DNA of 64,000 bases from Gonium pectorale (GCA_001584585.1 LSYV01000071.1:301561-365560); one strand, 5' to 3'. Positions 1-13,493 are shown, counted from the first letter of the stretch. The notes: a model not told the origin generated them from the letters alone. A program made the numbers and translations.

Positions 1-66
1 ACACCCTCGGGTGTGTATGTCCGTAGAGGCTGCCTTCCCCGTTTCTGGTTATCGTTCTTTTTTCAC
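1..66 (+). repeat. Dispersed short repeat, copy A
   Basis: Shares the core TATGTCCGTAGAGGCTGC followed by a pyrimidine-rich tail ending in a T run and CAC with four other places in the window (831-895, 13494-13560, 48881-48950, 59567-59631). It lies in the last visible intron of the S33 hydrolase gene. It is closest to copy E, which is inverted. The left end may be cut by the window edge. Confidence 0.7.
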
Positions 67-244
67 GCAGCCGCCCGGGGCGCCCGCCGCCTGCCAGCAG
101 CCACCCGCGCCATTGGCTAACACCTTAACGACATGGAGCTTACCGCACGGGAACCTGCCCGTCGTCCCCCCGCGCCCTCCCTTCCTCCCCAAACCCTCTC
201 CTGCCCACCCCGAGACCTGGCCCCGAGTACCCACTTGTACACAC

Positions 245-3200
245 ACTCCCCCGTGAACATGACGGGCCGGTTCTCCTGCACAGCCTTGTGCGCATCAAAC
301 AAGTCGGCGAAGGGCGGGCTGTTGCGCACCCGGTCCGCCGCCCAGTTGGCGGCGCCGCCCGGCTGGCAGTAGATGGGCTCGTGCAGCAGCGCGTACAGCG
401 GGTTGGTGTCCCAGGTCAGCCAGGACAGGAAGCTCTGGGGGTTGGCGTGCGGGGCGGGGGTCAAAACTTGGGAAAGGCGTTCTCACTAGAGGAACCTTCA
501 GGCGCATGCCGTTCCGAATCACCCGTGAGGGGTTGGTGGATGGCAGGCCGCCGCGCGCCGCACGGGTAGCAAGCAAGCAGGGGCACCAGGCGGGGGCGAG
601 GAGCCTTGTGGGCGGGGGCCAGGAGAGCCCGGGTGCGGCGGTCGGTGAAGGAGACGAGAGGAGCGGTGGAGGGGAAGCCGCTACAACACCGCAGCTCAAC
701 CTGGACAAGTTACGGTTCACCAGGTGAAGTTCGATAACACGGGTGAGCTGGTTGGCCGGTCTTTTGGGGGGGGGGGACGACCGTCACATGTCTTGCTCTG
801 TACCCGCCCGCCCTTTTGGAAACGTCACGCCTTCGGGCGTGTATGGCCGTAGAGGCGGGCTCCCTCTTTCTGTGCAGGTTTCTCTTTTTTCCGCTACGCG
901 CCACTCGAGCATGGGACGGGACGCGACGGGGCAATGCTCACAGAGGGAACAACGACCGGCGGCTGCCCGAGCCGGGAACCCCGCTGCCTATCACAGCCCC
1001 TTCCCAGCGCGCGCCCCGCCGACCTTAGCGAAGCGCGGCGTCATCTCTTCGTCCGCGTCGAAGAAGCTCTCCAGCAGGAAGTGCAGCCGCTCGAACGAGC
1101 CGCCGGAGCCCAGGCCTGGGAGCGGGGGAGGGGTCAGAGAAACGGAAGGCGTTCTCAGTAGGGAGGCCGAGCCGTCGAAGGCAGAGTAACGAGAGGCTCC
1201 CAGCGTCCCCTCGGTACCTCATCGCATTGGTGAGGACATCCAAATGTAGAGCGGAGGGGGGGGAGGGGAGGGGAAAGATGCATGGGCAAAAGAGAAGGAT
1301 GCGGGCTTGGCTAAGGGGCCAAGTGAGCACCCCTGGTGGCGTGGGCGCTGGATGGGGTCCGCGGGCGCGTGCCTCTTGACGACAACCGCACCATCCTCCG
1401 GCCTCCCTACCCTCGCCTCTTCCCCTCCTCCCACCCGCTACTCGTGTTTGAACGCGTCTATGATACCCCACTCATCCGTCATCGCTCAACTTGCCCACCG
1501 ACTTAGTACACACCCTCTCTCCCCCCCCATAACGCCCATGGGTCCACTCCATCTGCTGACCCGTCCCTGACCCATCCATGTCCATCCGCGGCACACACCC
1601 CTCCTCATGCGTATTTCTTTTCAACCCCCCCCCCCCCACGCCCGCCAGCCATTTCCCAGCAATCAATCCTCCCCCTCCCTGGTGCGCACCATTGAGCCCC
1701 AGAGTCTGGAACAGCCGCGGCGTGAGCACCGACCCGTCCGGCAGAGGGGCACCGCCCCCCGGCTGTGCGGCCAGGTACTGCACGATTCTGGTCACCAGCT
1801 CCACATCGTCCGGGTACCTGGGGGACGCGGGTTGGTGGGTAGGTGGCGGGAAGGAAGGGTTGTGAAGTAATGGGCTGGCAGGGCTGGGTGGGCGGGGGAG
1901 GGGAGGGGGGGGTGCGTGGAGGGGGTGCGGGTACGCCCCCACATGGGCACGTCCGACGCAGCTGCAAGCACCAACTAGCAACACCACGCCGCGCACCCGA
2001 CACCCTTCGCGCATCGCACTTCCGTTTCTTTCCCTAGCTATCCGCTTCTCCAATGCCAGCGCTCCCCATCCCGGCCCTTCAAGCGCCTTGCACCGTGTGC
2101 CGCCTGCCCCTCCCTTACCGCTTGTAGTACTTTTCGTTGGCTCGCAGTATGCGGGCGTGCAGTGCCCGGTAGACGGCATCCGCGGAGCAGGCCATCGTGA
2201 CGCCGGGGGGCAGGCCACCAGTCAGCATGGCCTCCAGCACGCCTGCGGGGCGGGAGGGGTGGGGATGCAAGACAACCGAGCCTTGCTGCCCACCGGCATC
2301 CTGTTTGAAAGCTCTAGAACACCCAGCTCGCTCACTTGACCCGCAGTTGGCTGACCCGGGCTCTCTGCACTCGCACATACGCACCAGCACCCGCTGACCA
2401 GCCACCCAGGGGCCTTCCCGAGCCCGTGCTTAGTCCGCCCATACGGCTGGCGTTCCTTGAGCCCTTGGCACCCAGGCGATGATCGCGCGCGCTCTCCATC
2501 CGGGAGTGACCCTCGCTCTCCCTCCCGCCTCCTGGCCCCTTCTCCCCCCGCAGCGCTCCCCTGCCGCCTGCCCACCCTCTGGCGCCATGGACAGGTAGGA
2601 GGTGACGCAGAAGCCTCCGAACGACTGTCCCAGTAGCGCCCAGCGGCCCCCATACGAGGAAGGGGACACCAGCAGCTTGCGAACTACCTCGCAGTCGCGC
2701 ACGATGTTGTCAGCCCTGGGTGGGGCAAGGGGGTTAGCGGTCAGAGGAGTGGCCACACGGAGGTGCAACAGCTGGAGGATGGTCTGGGGCGGCGGCTGCA
2801 CCAAAGCACGCGCATAAAGGGCCGGCTTCGACGGGTGTATGAGTTAGAGCCAGTTCTGCCTTGCCGCAGCAACAGTCGGTGCGCCCTCCGCCGCCGGCCA
2901 CGCGCCCATGCCCTCAGCCGCGCGATCGCGTCTGCCGCGGGCCGCCGGCGCCCAGCGGTTCCCGACCTTGCCGGGGCGAGGGGCCCCTGCTTGACAGGCA
3001 GCCCCTACCCCTGCTGCTCCACGATTCCACTCCAACCCATATTCCACGTAACGCCAACGCGCCACGCCCATGCCCTCTCATTTCACCGACACCACCATCG
3101 CCACACGATATGGCCTCGAACGACCGCGGCACCCCCTGCCAGCCCGCCCTTTCTTCCGCCCACCCGCCGTGCCCCCCCTGCCTGAACAGCGCCAGGTACT

Positions 3201-4282
3201 CTGCCTGCTCCTCGGGCCCTCCTCGCTTGGCCAGGTTGCTGGTGGTGACGGGCGCCGACCCGCCCGTGCCCCGCTGGTCCAGCAGCAGCACCCGGTGGCT
3301 GTCCAGCGCGGGCTTGTTCCAGGCGCTCACAAAGTAGGGCCGGGGGGCCTCGAAGCCCGGGCCGCCTAGAAGTTGTGTGTGGGGAGGGGTGCAGGCAGGC
3401 AGACGGATGGGAAAGCGGGGTGGGTGTCTGATGTGAGGGAAGGAGTCACGGAGTGGGGACTGCGCGTGTGCAGTGGGGGAGTTTGGGGAGGACGCAGCAG
3501 CTGCGGAGCTGCGGCTGTGCGAAACAGGGGCAGGATGAGAGCTGCTCCCGCTGACCCACATCACAGAGTGGACTCAACAGAATACCACAATATATCAATT
3601 GTTGGCGGCTGTCGGGTCTCTCTCGCCACCTTGCGGCCATCGCCACCCTACCAAAGCAGCCCCTTCGCCCCTACGCCCTGCCCCGGCGCCCTCACCCTGC
3701 AGGTACAACAGCCAGGGCAGGTGCTCCTTGCGCGTGTGGGGCGACAGCTCGTACGCAAACAGCTTGATGGTCTGTCCGCTGAAGCGCGTAGGCCTGCATC
3801 ATGGGAATACCGCATACGAGCAGAGGACCCGCATCCGTGATTGTCTCAGGATCTGCGCCGCATACCTGGCCGCTCGTGTGTTGTTGCGCGGCTCCCACCC
3901 CCACGACCTGTCACCCCACCCCACCTCACCGCTCGCTGTAGTCCAGCGGGACCGTGATTATGTGCTCCCGCACCGTCATTCCAGGTACGCTGAACGTGTT
4001 GCCCGCCTCAGCCTGTGCGAGAACGCCCGCCACCTCCAAAGTCCGAGGAGCTGCCGCTGAGGCGGATATGGTACCCGGTTTCCCGGCTTCGGCTGCTGTC
4101 CGAGACCGCTTGCTCGGGGGGCCTGATCCGTCCATGTTCATTGAGCACGATGAGGCCCTGTGGAGATCCCGGTGGAGGTCCCGGTGCAGCGCGAACTGCG
4201 CCACTCCGATGCGTACAGTCGGAACTGTGAATCGACGCCCTCCAAGACGGAGTAAAGAAACAGCTCTGCGACCGTGTAGCAT
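245..4282 (-). CDS. Prolyl aminopeptidase-like serine hydrolase (peptidase family S33), 3' end missing
   Basis: Alpha/beta hydrolase of the proline iminopeptidase family, predicted to cleave N-terminal proline from peptides. Eight exons are visible on the minus strand: 4282-3930, 3793-3696, 3365-3182, 2715-2576, 2242-2119, 1817-1690, 1115-1024 and 434 to about 245; all phases agree. Seen in order: an Arg-rich, presequence-like N-terminus, LQGGPGFEAPRP (oxyanion region), LLDQRGTGGS, the nucleophile elbow GQSFGG in the exon ending at 2576, NEKYYKR, LPDGSVLTPRLFQTLG and NPLYALLHE. These blocks match the plant proline iminopeptidase-like proteins closely. The C-terminal exons with the expected catalytic His lie beyond the left edge, so the visible protein (about 390 residues) is incomplete. 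Intron 3 seems to use a GC donor at 3181-3180. Start at 4282 is the first ATG giving a plausible targeting peptide; which organelle is inferred only. Copies of a dispersed repeat sit in its introns at 1-66 and 831-895. Confidence 0.85.
831..895 (+). repeat. Dispersed short repeat, copy B
   Basis: Core CTTCGGGCGTGTATGGCCGT then AGAGGCGGGCTCCCTCTTTC and a T-rich tail; same family as copies A, C, D and E. It lies in the intron between the exon at 1115-1024 and the last visible exon of the S33 hydrolase gene. Confidence 0.7.
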
Positions 4283-4517
4283 CAGCTGATCGGGAAACAC
4301 GCTTGAAGAAACGAGCAACACCAGTTAGCATGCCCCACGCACTGCGCCTGGAAAACGCGGTCCCATTCAGATCAGATTCATGAACCGGTCCGATCAGCTG
4401 CAATTGAGAGCAGCCTTGCTCGTCGAAACGGCCTGCATTGCTCGGACCAACCGTGTCGTGCGTGTGGGGTTTAAATCCCGTAGTCCGCGCATAGTTACCC
4501 TTGCCGTCCCCCCCACC
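4283..4517. promoter_or_regulatory. Shared divergent 5' region of S33 hydrolase and GCST
   Basis: 235 bp separate the two inferred start codons, so both 5' UTRs and promoters must share this interval. No convincing TATA box was seen. Co-regulation is an inference from arrangement alone. Confidence 0.5.
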
Positions 4518-7500
4518 ATGTCGTCCTCCCGCCGCCTTCTTTCGCTCTTGCCCCAGCTCGGCCGCGCAGCTGGCCTGCGTGCCTCGGAGCACGCGGCAGC
4601 GAGCGGCTCGCTGCTGTTTGCCCGCGGCTTCGCGGACGATGCCAACCTCAAGCGGACCGTGCTGTATGACTTTCACGTCGCTAACGGAGGTGCGCATGGA
4701 GCTGCGGGAAGCTGATAGGGACTTGCCCCACCCCCGCCATCCCTTGCGCAGGCAAGATGGTGCCCTTCGCCGGCTGGTCGATGCCGATCCAGTACAAGGA
4801 CAGCATCATGGAGTCCACGATCCACTGTCGCAAGAATGCGTCGCTGTTCGACGTGTCGCATATGTGCGGACTGACGCTCAAGGTCGGTGCAAGCGTTAGT
4901 GGTAGGCTTTGTGCTCCCGCATAAGTGCAGCCGCGACTCAGCAGTTGTAATGAAAGGATTAAATTGTATATCTGATGTTGTTAGGCTTCTGGGCGCGTGC
5001 TTTGGCGGGGTTTACTAGGAGTCGCGGGATGCGGGGCATGGATACGGTCGTCTATGGCATAGGGGGCACAAGGGCAGGATGCGGCCGGTGTCTGCAATTA
5101 CACTTGGTATTTCGGGCCCTCGACGCGGGTGCGCGCGCCGCGACACTTAGGAGGCACGCATGGGCGTGCTGCGCATTCATCTGTCCAGGGCTCGCACAAG
5201 GAGGGCGGACCGCTCCTTATCCGCCTTTTGGGCTTTGGGTCTCTCGTGTGCAGGGTTGTGCGGTGGCAGCGGCTGGGGCCTGCGCCCAACGTTGGCGTCT
5301 CCCAACCAACCCGCTGCCCACTGCACCTGCGCACAGCAATGTGCACGTGCCAGGAGGGCCGGTACAAGGGCGTGCGCCATGCGCCCGGCACACGGGGAGT
5401 GGCGCCCACCTACGCTCATGGCTCGCGCCTCAGGCTTCTCTATCGAGAACGCCTTATGATTCTTCGAACCCCCGCTGCCAGGCCGCCCATGCGAATGCCT
5501 GCGCCGCGCGCCCCTCTTCCCCAACCCACAACCACCCCTCGCCTAGCCCACTGCCGCCACCCCCCCCCACCCGCCCGCCGCCGCGCAGGGCAAGGACGCC
5601 ATCAAGTTCCTGGAGGGCCTGGTGGTGGGCGACCTGGCGGGGCTCAAAGCCGGCAGCGGCTCGCTGTCGGTCTTCACCAACGAGCAGGGTGGCATCATCG
5701 ACGACACCGTTATCACCAAGGTGGGGCCGGGGCGGCAGAGGTGGGCGGGGGCGCGGGTGTTCGGTTTTTAGCCCATGGCACTAGGGTGGACGCGGCCAGC
5801 GGGAGGGCCCCGCCTCGTCCTAGGTGGTGCATGATGGCAGGAGCAGCAGGCCAGGCAGCGAGCTGCACCCTGGACTGTCTCCAGCCCTCTGAACGTCCAC
5901 CCCCACGCGTTGAACCCTGCGCGCTTCCGCCGCCTGTCATCCTCATGCCCCCACCAGGTCAACGACACGGAGCTGTACGTGGTGGTCAACGCGGGCTGCC
6001 GCGAGAAGGACCTGGCGCACCTGGGCAAGCACCTGGAGGCGGCCAAGGTGGGGTGGGTGTGGGGCAGTGGTGGCGTGACCATGAAGCTCAGGTTGAGGGC
6101 GCTATCTGCATTCAAGGTGGAGGGGACGCGAACAAGGAAGGGATCGGGCGTAAGCGAGTGCCGGGGCTACGGGGCAGTGAAGACGAGAAGCGGGTTGCAA
6201 CGTGTGGGTAAGGGGGTCGATCATTGCTCAGTCTCATTGTCAAAGAAGCGGCTTCCACGCCGCGCATCACGGCTCCCCTACACTGCCTACTTACCCCGCG
6301 ACGTTCCATCCCGCCCGTCCCCCCCTCCAACCCTCAGTCCAAGGGCCTGGACGTGTCCATGACAATTCACGACGACCGCAGCCTGCTGGCGCTGCAGGGC
6401 CCCGCAGCGGCCGAGGTGGTGGCGGGCCTCACGTCCGCCGACCTGTCCACCTTCTACTTCAGTGACTTCCGCACCATCAGCCTGGGGGGCACCCCCTGCT
6501 GGGTCACGCGCACGGGGTGGGTCGTCGAGCGGAGGGGGTCATGCGGAGCCATGGGCGGTGCGGGCATCGTACCGGTGTTTGCTTGCGGTCAGTTGCGTGG
6601 GACATCGTGCAGCGAAGGGTTTGGGCAACTCCGGGCTAAGAAGGAGGTCGTTTCTGTGGGGTCCTCCTGGCTGAGAAAGCCAGTGCCATAGCAGTTCCTG
6701 CCGCGCTGGTTCCCCAACTCGTCCGCACATGCACCCGCCCACTGTGAGTTCCGCCCTACATTGCCGCAGCTACACGGGTGAGGACGGCTTCGAGATCAGC
6801 GTGCCCTCCAGCTCGGCGCTGGCGCTGGCGGAGAAGCTCACCGCGCACCCCCGCGTGCGCCTGGCAGGTGAGGCCGGAGGAGGAGGCGGTGGGGAGAACG
6901 TGGGGACGGCGAGAAAGGGGGAGTGCAGGAATCGGAGGCAGCTGCGCGACGCGTGCGCCTGCCTCCGGCGCGGGGCGAGGGTGGGGTGGGGCGGCTGTTA
7001 TTGCAATGCTTGCTCACAGCGGGGGCAAAGGCAGGCGACGAGGCGAGGGCGACGACAGAGGCTCGGGCGCAGCTGGCCCGCGGGCGAAGTCACAGCGAGC
7101 TTGGCCGCATCCGAGCTGCGTTGTGATCTGGCACACGCGGACCTAAGCATCCCTGGCCGCATAATCGTGGGTCGGCTCCTCCTGGTGTTCGTCGCTGAGG
7201 GTGGAGGGTCGGGAGCGCATGGTGGAGCCCTGCTGCAGGAGGCGATGCAGTTGGGCTGGACCAAGCCCGGTCCGGGGCTGCACCTCTAGCACGCTACTCC
7301 CCTCCTCCGTCACACGCCATCGCCCCCTGCCGGTCAGGCCTGGGCCCCCGCGACTCGCTGCGCCTGGAGGCCGGCCTCTGTCTGTACGGCAATGACCTGA
7401 ACGAGGAGCTCACCCCGGTGGAGGCCGGCCTGGCGTGGACCATCGGCAAGCGGCGGCGGGAGGCGTTTGACTTCCTGGGCGGCCAGGTCATCAAGAAGCA

Positions 7501-8524
7501 GCTGGCGGAGGGAGTCAGGTGGGCGCGGGGCAGTGCGGGGAGGGGACCAGGGGGAGCCGGGCTGGGCCAGGCGGGGTTTTAGGGGTCAGGGTGTTGTGGG
7601 TTGGGCATGGGGCCGGGGCGGCAGCGAGCTCCGGCAGGGGGTTGGGGTTCGTTGGGTGCCGGTAAGGTATTGCTTGTGTTGGTGGGCATGGAGGCGCTTG
7701 GACAGGAGAGTTAGGAACAGTGTTTGTTGCTTGTTGTGTCGGTTGCTGGCTGGATGATGGCAGCACCAGCGGCCCTGCCGACGCAGGGTCGGGCCCGCTG
7801 GGGCTGAGCTCGTCGGCCATGTGACTGTGGCATGCAGTCGCACCCGTTCACGCACCCCTTCCCACCTCCTCGACCCCTCTTGTCGGACAAGCAGCAAGCG
7901 GCGCGTGGGCTTTGTGAGCAGCGGCGCGCCCGCCCGGCAGCACAGCGTGGTGTCCACGCCCGACGGCAAGGTGGTGGGCGAGATCACCAGCGGGGCCTTC
8001 AGTCCCTGCCTCAAGAAGAACATTGCTATGGGGTGAGCCAGCGGCAGTCCGCAGCATCGGCAGCGGGGGCTACCGGGAAGGGTAATGGCGGGTGCTGGCC
8101 CGGGGCTGAGGGAACCCAGCGGCTCGCCCTTGAGCCTGGCCTAGCGGGCGGGCTGGGGTGCACCCGGCTGCGTGGTGGGCTGGTGACTTGGCGAGCGACG
8201 TCCGCGGACCCGTGCTTGAGGCCGGGATGGTGCGTGCTCGTGGCCCCCACCCCCCGCATGCGCGCCAAGCTTGTCTGGTGAGAACCCTGTGCAATCCTCG
8301 ACCCTACCCCCTTCCGCTGCGCCTGAAGACATGCGCCTCTGATCCAACCCTACCTTCCCCTCGCTCCCTCTGCTCCTTCCCGCAGCTATGTGGACAAGGA
8401 CTTTGCCAAGGCCGGCACCGCCCTCAAGGTGGAAGTGCGCGGCAAGCAGAACGACGCGGTGGTCACCAAAATGCCCTTCGTGCCCACGCCCTACTACAAG
8501 AAGCCCGAGCCCGCCAAGAAGTGA
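4518..8524 (+). CDS. GCST: Glycine cleavage system T-protein (aminomethyltransferase), mitochondrial
   Basis: Transfers the methylene group from the lipoamide arm of H-protein to tetrahydrofolate, releasing ammonia, in the mitochondrial glycine decarboxylase complex used in photorespiration. Nine exons: 4518-4689, 4752-4882, 5589-5720, 5958-6047, 6338-6516, 6770-6867, 7338-7518, 7892-8032, 8386-8524; they sum to 1263 nt (420 aa) with all phases consistent, the usual length for plant T-proteins. The first 40 or so residues are Arg/Ser/Leu/Ala-rich with almost no acidic residues, as in mitochondrial presequences. Diagnostic blocks are [50 protein letters not shown] (split by an intron at 6516/6770) and [19 protein letters not shown], ending with [10 protein letters not shown]. 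The start is the ATG just after a C-rich leader. A TGTAA poly(A) signal lies about 120 nt past the stop. Family assignment is secure. Confidence 0.97.
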
Positions 8525-8646
8525 GTGGACGCGCAGGCGCCTCCGCAGCAACAGACCAGGACCGCCCGAGCCAGGCCGGGCCAGGCACAGCCAGGTCGGA
8601 CGGGCGCAGCAGTCGGTTTGTGTGAGACGCGCTGACAATGATCGGA

Positions 8647-8651
8647 TGTAA
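8647..8651 (+). terminator. Poly(A) signal TGTAA of GCST
   Basis: TGTAA, the volvocalean poly(A) signal, lies 123 nt after the GCST stop codon, a normal 3' UTR distance. Confidence 0.65.
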
Positions 8652-11600
8652 TGTTGGCGTCGGAGCCGGGCCCTTGGAAAGCTTATGCATAACGCGTGTT
8701 TCGGGTGAGGGGACTTTGACCCGGCTGTGACCCGCGCCCCGCCCCAAGCGTTGCAGCACACAAGTTAAGGCTCGGGTGGGGTGGGGATGCGGGTGTGAAG
8801 GCGTAGAGTGTGGATGTCGACAACTAATGGGAGGCGCATTGCAGCGATCGGCCGTGACATGCCTGGATCGCAGGCAATGGCTGAGCCCCTGCGTCCAGTC
8901 TTTTTGAGGGCGGCGGGGGGGGAGATGGTGCGGCTGTGCAGGGGCTGAAACTCTATGGCGTGACGTGATATGGATACTATGGAAGACTTAGGCGCCTATC
9001 GCCCCTGCTGTCCAACTCCGGTGAAGCGTATTTGCGCCGCAGTTGTGACGAGTGTGCGGTTGTCCATGACACCCCGGAATGCCCCGCGCCCTTCATGCAC
9101 CCACAATGGATCCTGCCCTTGTACCGCGGTCTGAGGCAGTGTGGCAGCTGCGCAAGGGAGCCTGTGTGACGGGCGAGATCGGGCGAGTGGACACCGCAAC
9201 GTAGCTGCTGCCGCGGCGACTTCGGTTGGCAATTTTGGCGGCTGTGTCGGCTGGAGCGTTCGTGAGGCAGTTCGCAGTGGTATGCTACGGCTTTTGTCCG
9301 GATTCCGGGATGGCCTCCGGGTTCTGTGGCTCTCCCTCGGAACACGCCTGGGAGTATCGCATGGCTATTCAAACAGGGTGTAAAGTCAGTGCTGCCCATA
9401 TCTTTGCCGGCTCTTTTGCGCCAGGGTATGACGCCGTTGCCTACTACACACTAAGTTTGCGAGCTGGCACGAGTGAGCAGGCCTGCACGGCAGCCGTGCA
9501 GCTTCCTCGTATTGCTCCAGATGGCATGTGACAGGTCCGCTCCTGGCATACGGGTGGCGCGCCCAGGGCTCAAGGGGCTGTGCCTCTTGCCCCAGAGCGG
9601 AAGGTAACGCCACCCGTATCCTTATGGTACATGCCCTTCCTGAACCTGGGCAGACACTGTACCTACCGTACCATAAGCACGGAGGGAAGTCAGTTTTGTG
9701 TTATAGGCCTAGAGGTGCAATGTGGATGCTGCTGGCCTCGTTGACGGCGTTGCTGGAACTCCAGGTACTCGGCCATTGTGGCTGATCGGGTGGCATTGCT
9801 ACTTAACATTCGGCCGGAGCTATTTGGCTGTGCGATTCCAGTCCAGGACAGAAAGAGCAATCCATTCTGCAAAATTGTGGCAGCCACTGCAACCCCCAAC
9901 CTGCCCCAGCTCCCCGACTCAAACCCCTTCGCGTGCGTGCCGCATGCGTTGCCGTGTCCTGCCCGTTCGTACTCAGGACGCCGCGTTGTTTTATTGGAAT
10001 CCAACAATATACATGAGATCAAGCCGCATCAAGAGCGACTTCCACGGCCTGCCCGGTGTAAGGGTCCCTTCTTACATGCGAATCGGGTTCAGCGCTTCGC
10101 AACTACATTTTCAAAGATGGCGGTCGCTAGGCTGTCCCAGGCTCTCCCAGACTGCTGTCCCGAACTCCAAAACTTGCCGGCTCTCCATCCCTTTAGGAGC
10201 CTTGGAGACGCAGAGAAGCTGCACAGCACCGCTCAAGCGACGATTTACCCACTCTGCCACCCCTCCTTTACTGGTGTCCCGTACGTGGTACGACCTGGTT
10301 GGAAATTCTCCTCTTGGTTCGGGCATCATTCCTCGGACATCGTTCATCGACCACTTCTTCTTTCTTGTTATTGCGCTGATTGCTTTGCCCCACTGGTCAA
10401 ACTAAGCCGCGCGGCCGCGCACTGCTGAGTGAATGGGAGACCTCAGCGTTAGAGACGCCAGACGAGTAATTCAGATTCTTGTGCCAGTGCAAGTCCTTCC
10501 ACCGCCACTGTTGGTAAGGGCCGTTACGTGGCTCTGTGGGCCCCAACCTCGCAACGGACGGTTGCCAAATGCGTGACACTTATCCACATTGGACTCTTCC
10601 ACTACAGGACTACGTTTTTGCCAGCGTAACGAGGAGCGCCCCTAGCTACCAAAACCAGGTGTCCCCACACGCGGGATGGGCGTGCCGAGGCTGTGACAGC
10701 GGACCGTTCGCGGAGCCTTCAATCTTCGAGCCTAACTCGCAACGCCATTGTAGTACCACGGTGGGGAGCTTCGGATCTCGGGAAGCGCTCACGTTCCACC
10801 TCAGACCCGAAGCCTCAGCAACAGAGCCCAACAGCCACCGCAGCAGCCCCCGTCGGCGGCACCGGTGACTTAGGGACAACCGCTGAGGATGGTGGCGCAT
10901 GCTGGCTCATTCGGGCTGCAGTGGTTGCCGGCGTGGGAATGGCAGGAACGGGATAGGGTCCCTACACCACCCGTAAAGGAAGTCTTGCCTGGGTTTTGCG
11001 CGTCGTTTGCGAATCATGATCCGGCAGAATGTGAAGGTGCATTCGGGCCTGAATCCAAGCTGACCCGTTGCTGCATGACATGGCAAATGCCGATGCTTTG
11101 AGAGGAGAATAGCGCCGAGGTGTCGGCTGACAGGCCAGCTTTGCTCACGTCGGATTTTGTGCGCTGACTGCCCGCACACGCGGTTGCTGATGTTTGATCC
11201 AGTGTTTTACAGCTCCATTTGCTGCTCATCACTGCCTGTTGTATCGGGACATTGTTTTTCATCGTGCAGAGTGTTTACGAGTGGCCTGCACGGTGTTTAG
11301 AGGTCCGTGCCCGGAGGCGGACCCATATGCAGGGTCCTCAAGACGTTGGCAGTTGGGCTGTCACGCTCTGCAAACGAGTTGTACCCCCTGCTGGCCACGT
11401 GTAGACTGCATTTTTCCTCATTTGACAGAATGGGAGTGAGTGGGAGTGATCTTTTTATCAGAACTCAGGGAGTGGATTGTGCATATGTGCTTGTGGGGCG
11501 CAGAGAACTGTTACTGCCGTCTAGGGCAATGTGCCGACATATTGATGGCTGTGGTTTGTCCTGTGTGGTTTCTTCAGTTTTTCTAGTTCGGGAGCTGTCG

Positions 11601-12325
11601 GGATCTGGCATGTGGCAGAGCGCGCCGTGTTCGGATTTACGCATCATTTCGGGCATAATGAGATCAGATCATGGGAATGTCCTCAGGCGGCAGAAAGTCT
11701 TACCAACGAGTTGACTTATTGTACGAATAACTATGCCTGATGAGTTGTCTGAAAGTATGTAAGGGTCAGTAGAGCAGGAATCTCTCCTGTCACAACACAG
11801 CTACACTGTGTGCTTGAATCGGGTGTGCGACAAGAACGGGCGGGCGGGGCGATGGCAAGAACGAAGTACCTGCAAAGGATACACGTTCCTAAACGTGGCG
11901 TATGCAATTGGGTATGTTTTAACCCGCGCCACGTCCTCGTGGCACAGAGTGGGCCAAGGCGGTGCACAGCATGCAAAGCCACGATCATCTTGCCGCCTCC
12001 GGCTGCTCAAGCAATTTCCTGGCTCAGGCGTGGCAATTGGTTGAAGGCCGCCTGTGCCGGATGCTTGGCACAATAGCCCGCGACGCACCGACGCACACGT
12101 ACGCGCCCTGCTGGCCGGCATGTCCAGCGCTGATTTTCTAGGTCACACTTGAGGAGAAGGGGGGGCTTCAGTGTAAATCATGGAAAACGAGCAGTATAGG
12201 TCCCGCTCCGCTGTAGCCTGTCGGGCAGGGTAGGGCGCTAGCGCCGTGTGGCCATAACCCAAGCAGAACCCACCACGGCCCGGTGTAACATCTAGTGGGC
12301 TCCCTTGAGGGCCCAAAACATGGCA

Positions 12326-12404
12326 TACGCACACGTACGCAGGATGAATATAAAACCTGTAGGTTTTGTATAGAAGCGGTTTACATGTAGCGTACGTGTG
12401 CGTA
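12326..12404. repeat. 15-bp perfect inverted repeat with inner 7-bp hairpin
   Basis: TACGCACACGTACGC at 12326-12340 is the exact reverse complement of GCGTACGTGTGCGTA at 12390-12404. The spacer contains a second hairpin at 12352-12367 (AAAACCT, 2-nt loop, AGGTTTT). It is transcript-independent structure in an intergenic region; function unknown. Confidence 0.75.
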
Positions 12405-13493
12405 GGCTGTCGTACGACACTTTCCGTACGAGGGGTGTGGGGCGCTTTCAATTAAGGTCCACGTTTGAGCTCCTGATCAGTCCTTGCGCATCATCTGCAG
12501 CTGCCACAGAGTATTCTTATTCTCAATGTCTCAGGGTTCAGCACGTTTTTTGGGCATGCCGTACAGCCGCACACACTGTCACGGTCCGCAGGTCGGGGGG
12601 CTGGGAGATTCTGGGAGCCAGGAGACATGCACCAGCCCGCATGCGATGCACGTAGACTATGCTAGGCGCATCCCAGCACGGCATTGCATAGGGTCACCCA
12701 AGAGAGAATTCTGGACCGCATCGGGGGCTGCGGTGGTGGTCGCCGCCGAACTAACATGCAGGGACATCATCCCTTCCACCCTTCGACTACCTCTGGAGCT
12801 GGGTCCTACAACGACGCCATCACTTTCGCGCTTACGCTCGTCGTATGCGTTTTCCTTTTCAATACTGTCACGGTCAGTTTTGGACACGGGGTGCGTGCCA
12901 ACGTAAAACCTGCCATAACCCCGCAAGGATTGCTCAATCCTACGTGCGACGCCTCCACACTTCGTTTTGATATGAAACGCGGCCATGAGGGAGCTACACA
13001 TCCACGGTCATGCACACCCGAAGGCGCGAGGTGCCCAGCGGTCGGGATGGTGCAGACCAGGCCTACCAGGCAGGCGAGCGAGGCAAACGGCAGAAAAAAG
13101 AAACGGCAGACAGCAGCCCGCGGCGGGGCCCTTGCTTTCCGAGCCAAGCCCGCGCCAAGAACGTGGAACCACAGCGGGAAGCTGATGTTCCCTGACCTGC
13201 CGTTTCCTCGGCTGTGGAGCCAGATAGCCACACACCTAAAAACGAAACGGAAACAGCAGGGAAGGCACCTTGAGGACAAGTTTGTCCCTAATCTGTTTTC
13301 GCCCTCCCCGTACCTCCCCCCGGGAGCTGGTACATGTACGTGAACCAGCACCCGGCAATCAGCGATACCGCTGAGCCCGCCCAATAAAGTTCAATCCAGG
13401 TACGGTAACGGCAACATGCTAGTGAGCCGGATTCTACGGGACGGGAGGACTCGTCTGCTAACATGTACAATTCATGCACTGCCCGCCCTACTG

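Noticed and set aside
1620..1645. Poly-C run and other homopolymers (also a G run at about 766-776)
   Set aside because: Simple intronic or intergenic homopolymers typical of this genome type; no further structure.
9722..10428. Two overlapping open frames of 216-227 codons
   Set aside because: They overlap in different frames on the same strand, have no recognisable motif and appear to depend on non-ATG starts; length alone is not evidence in GC-rich DNA.
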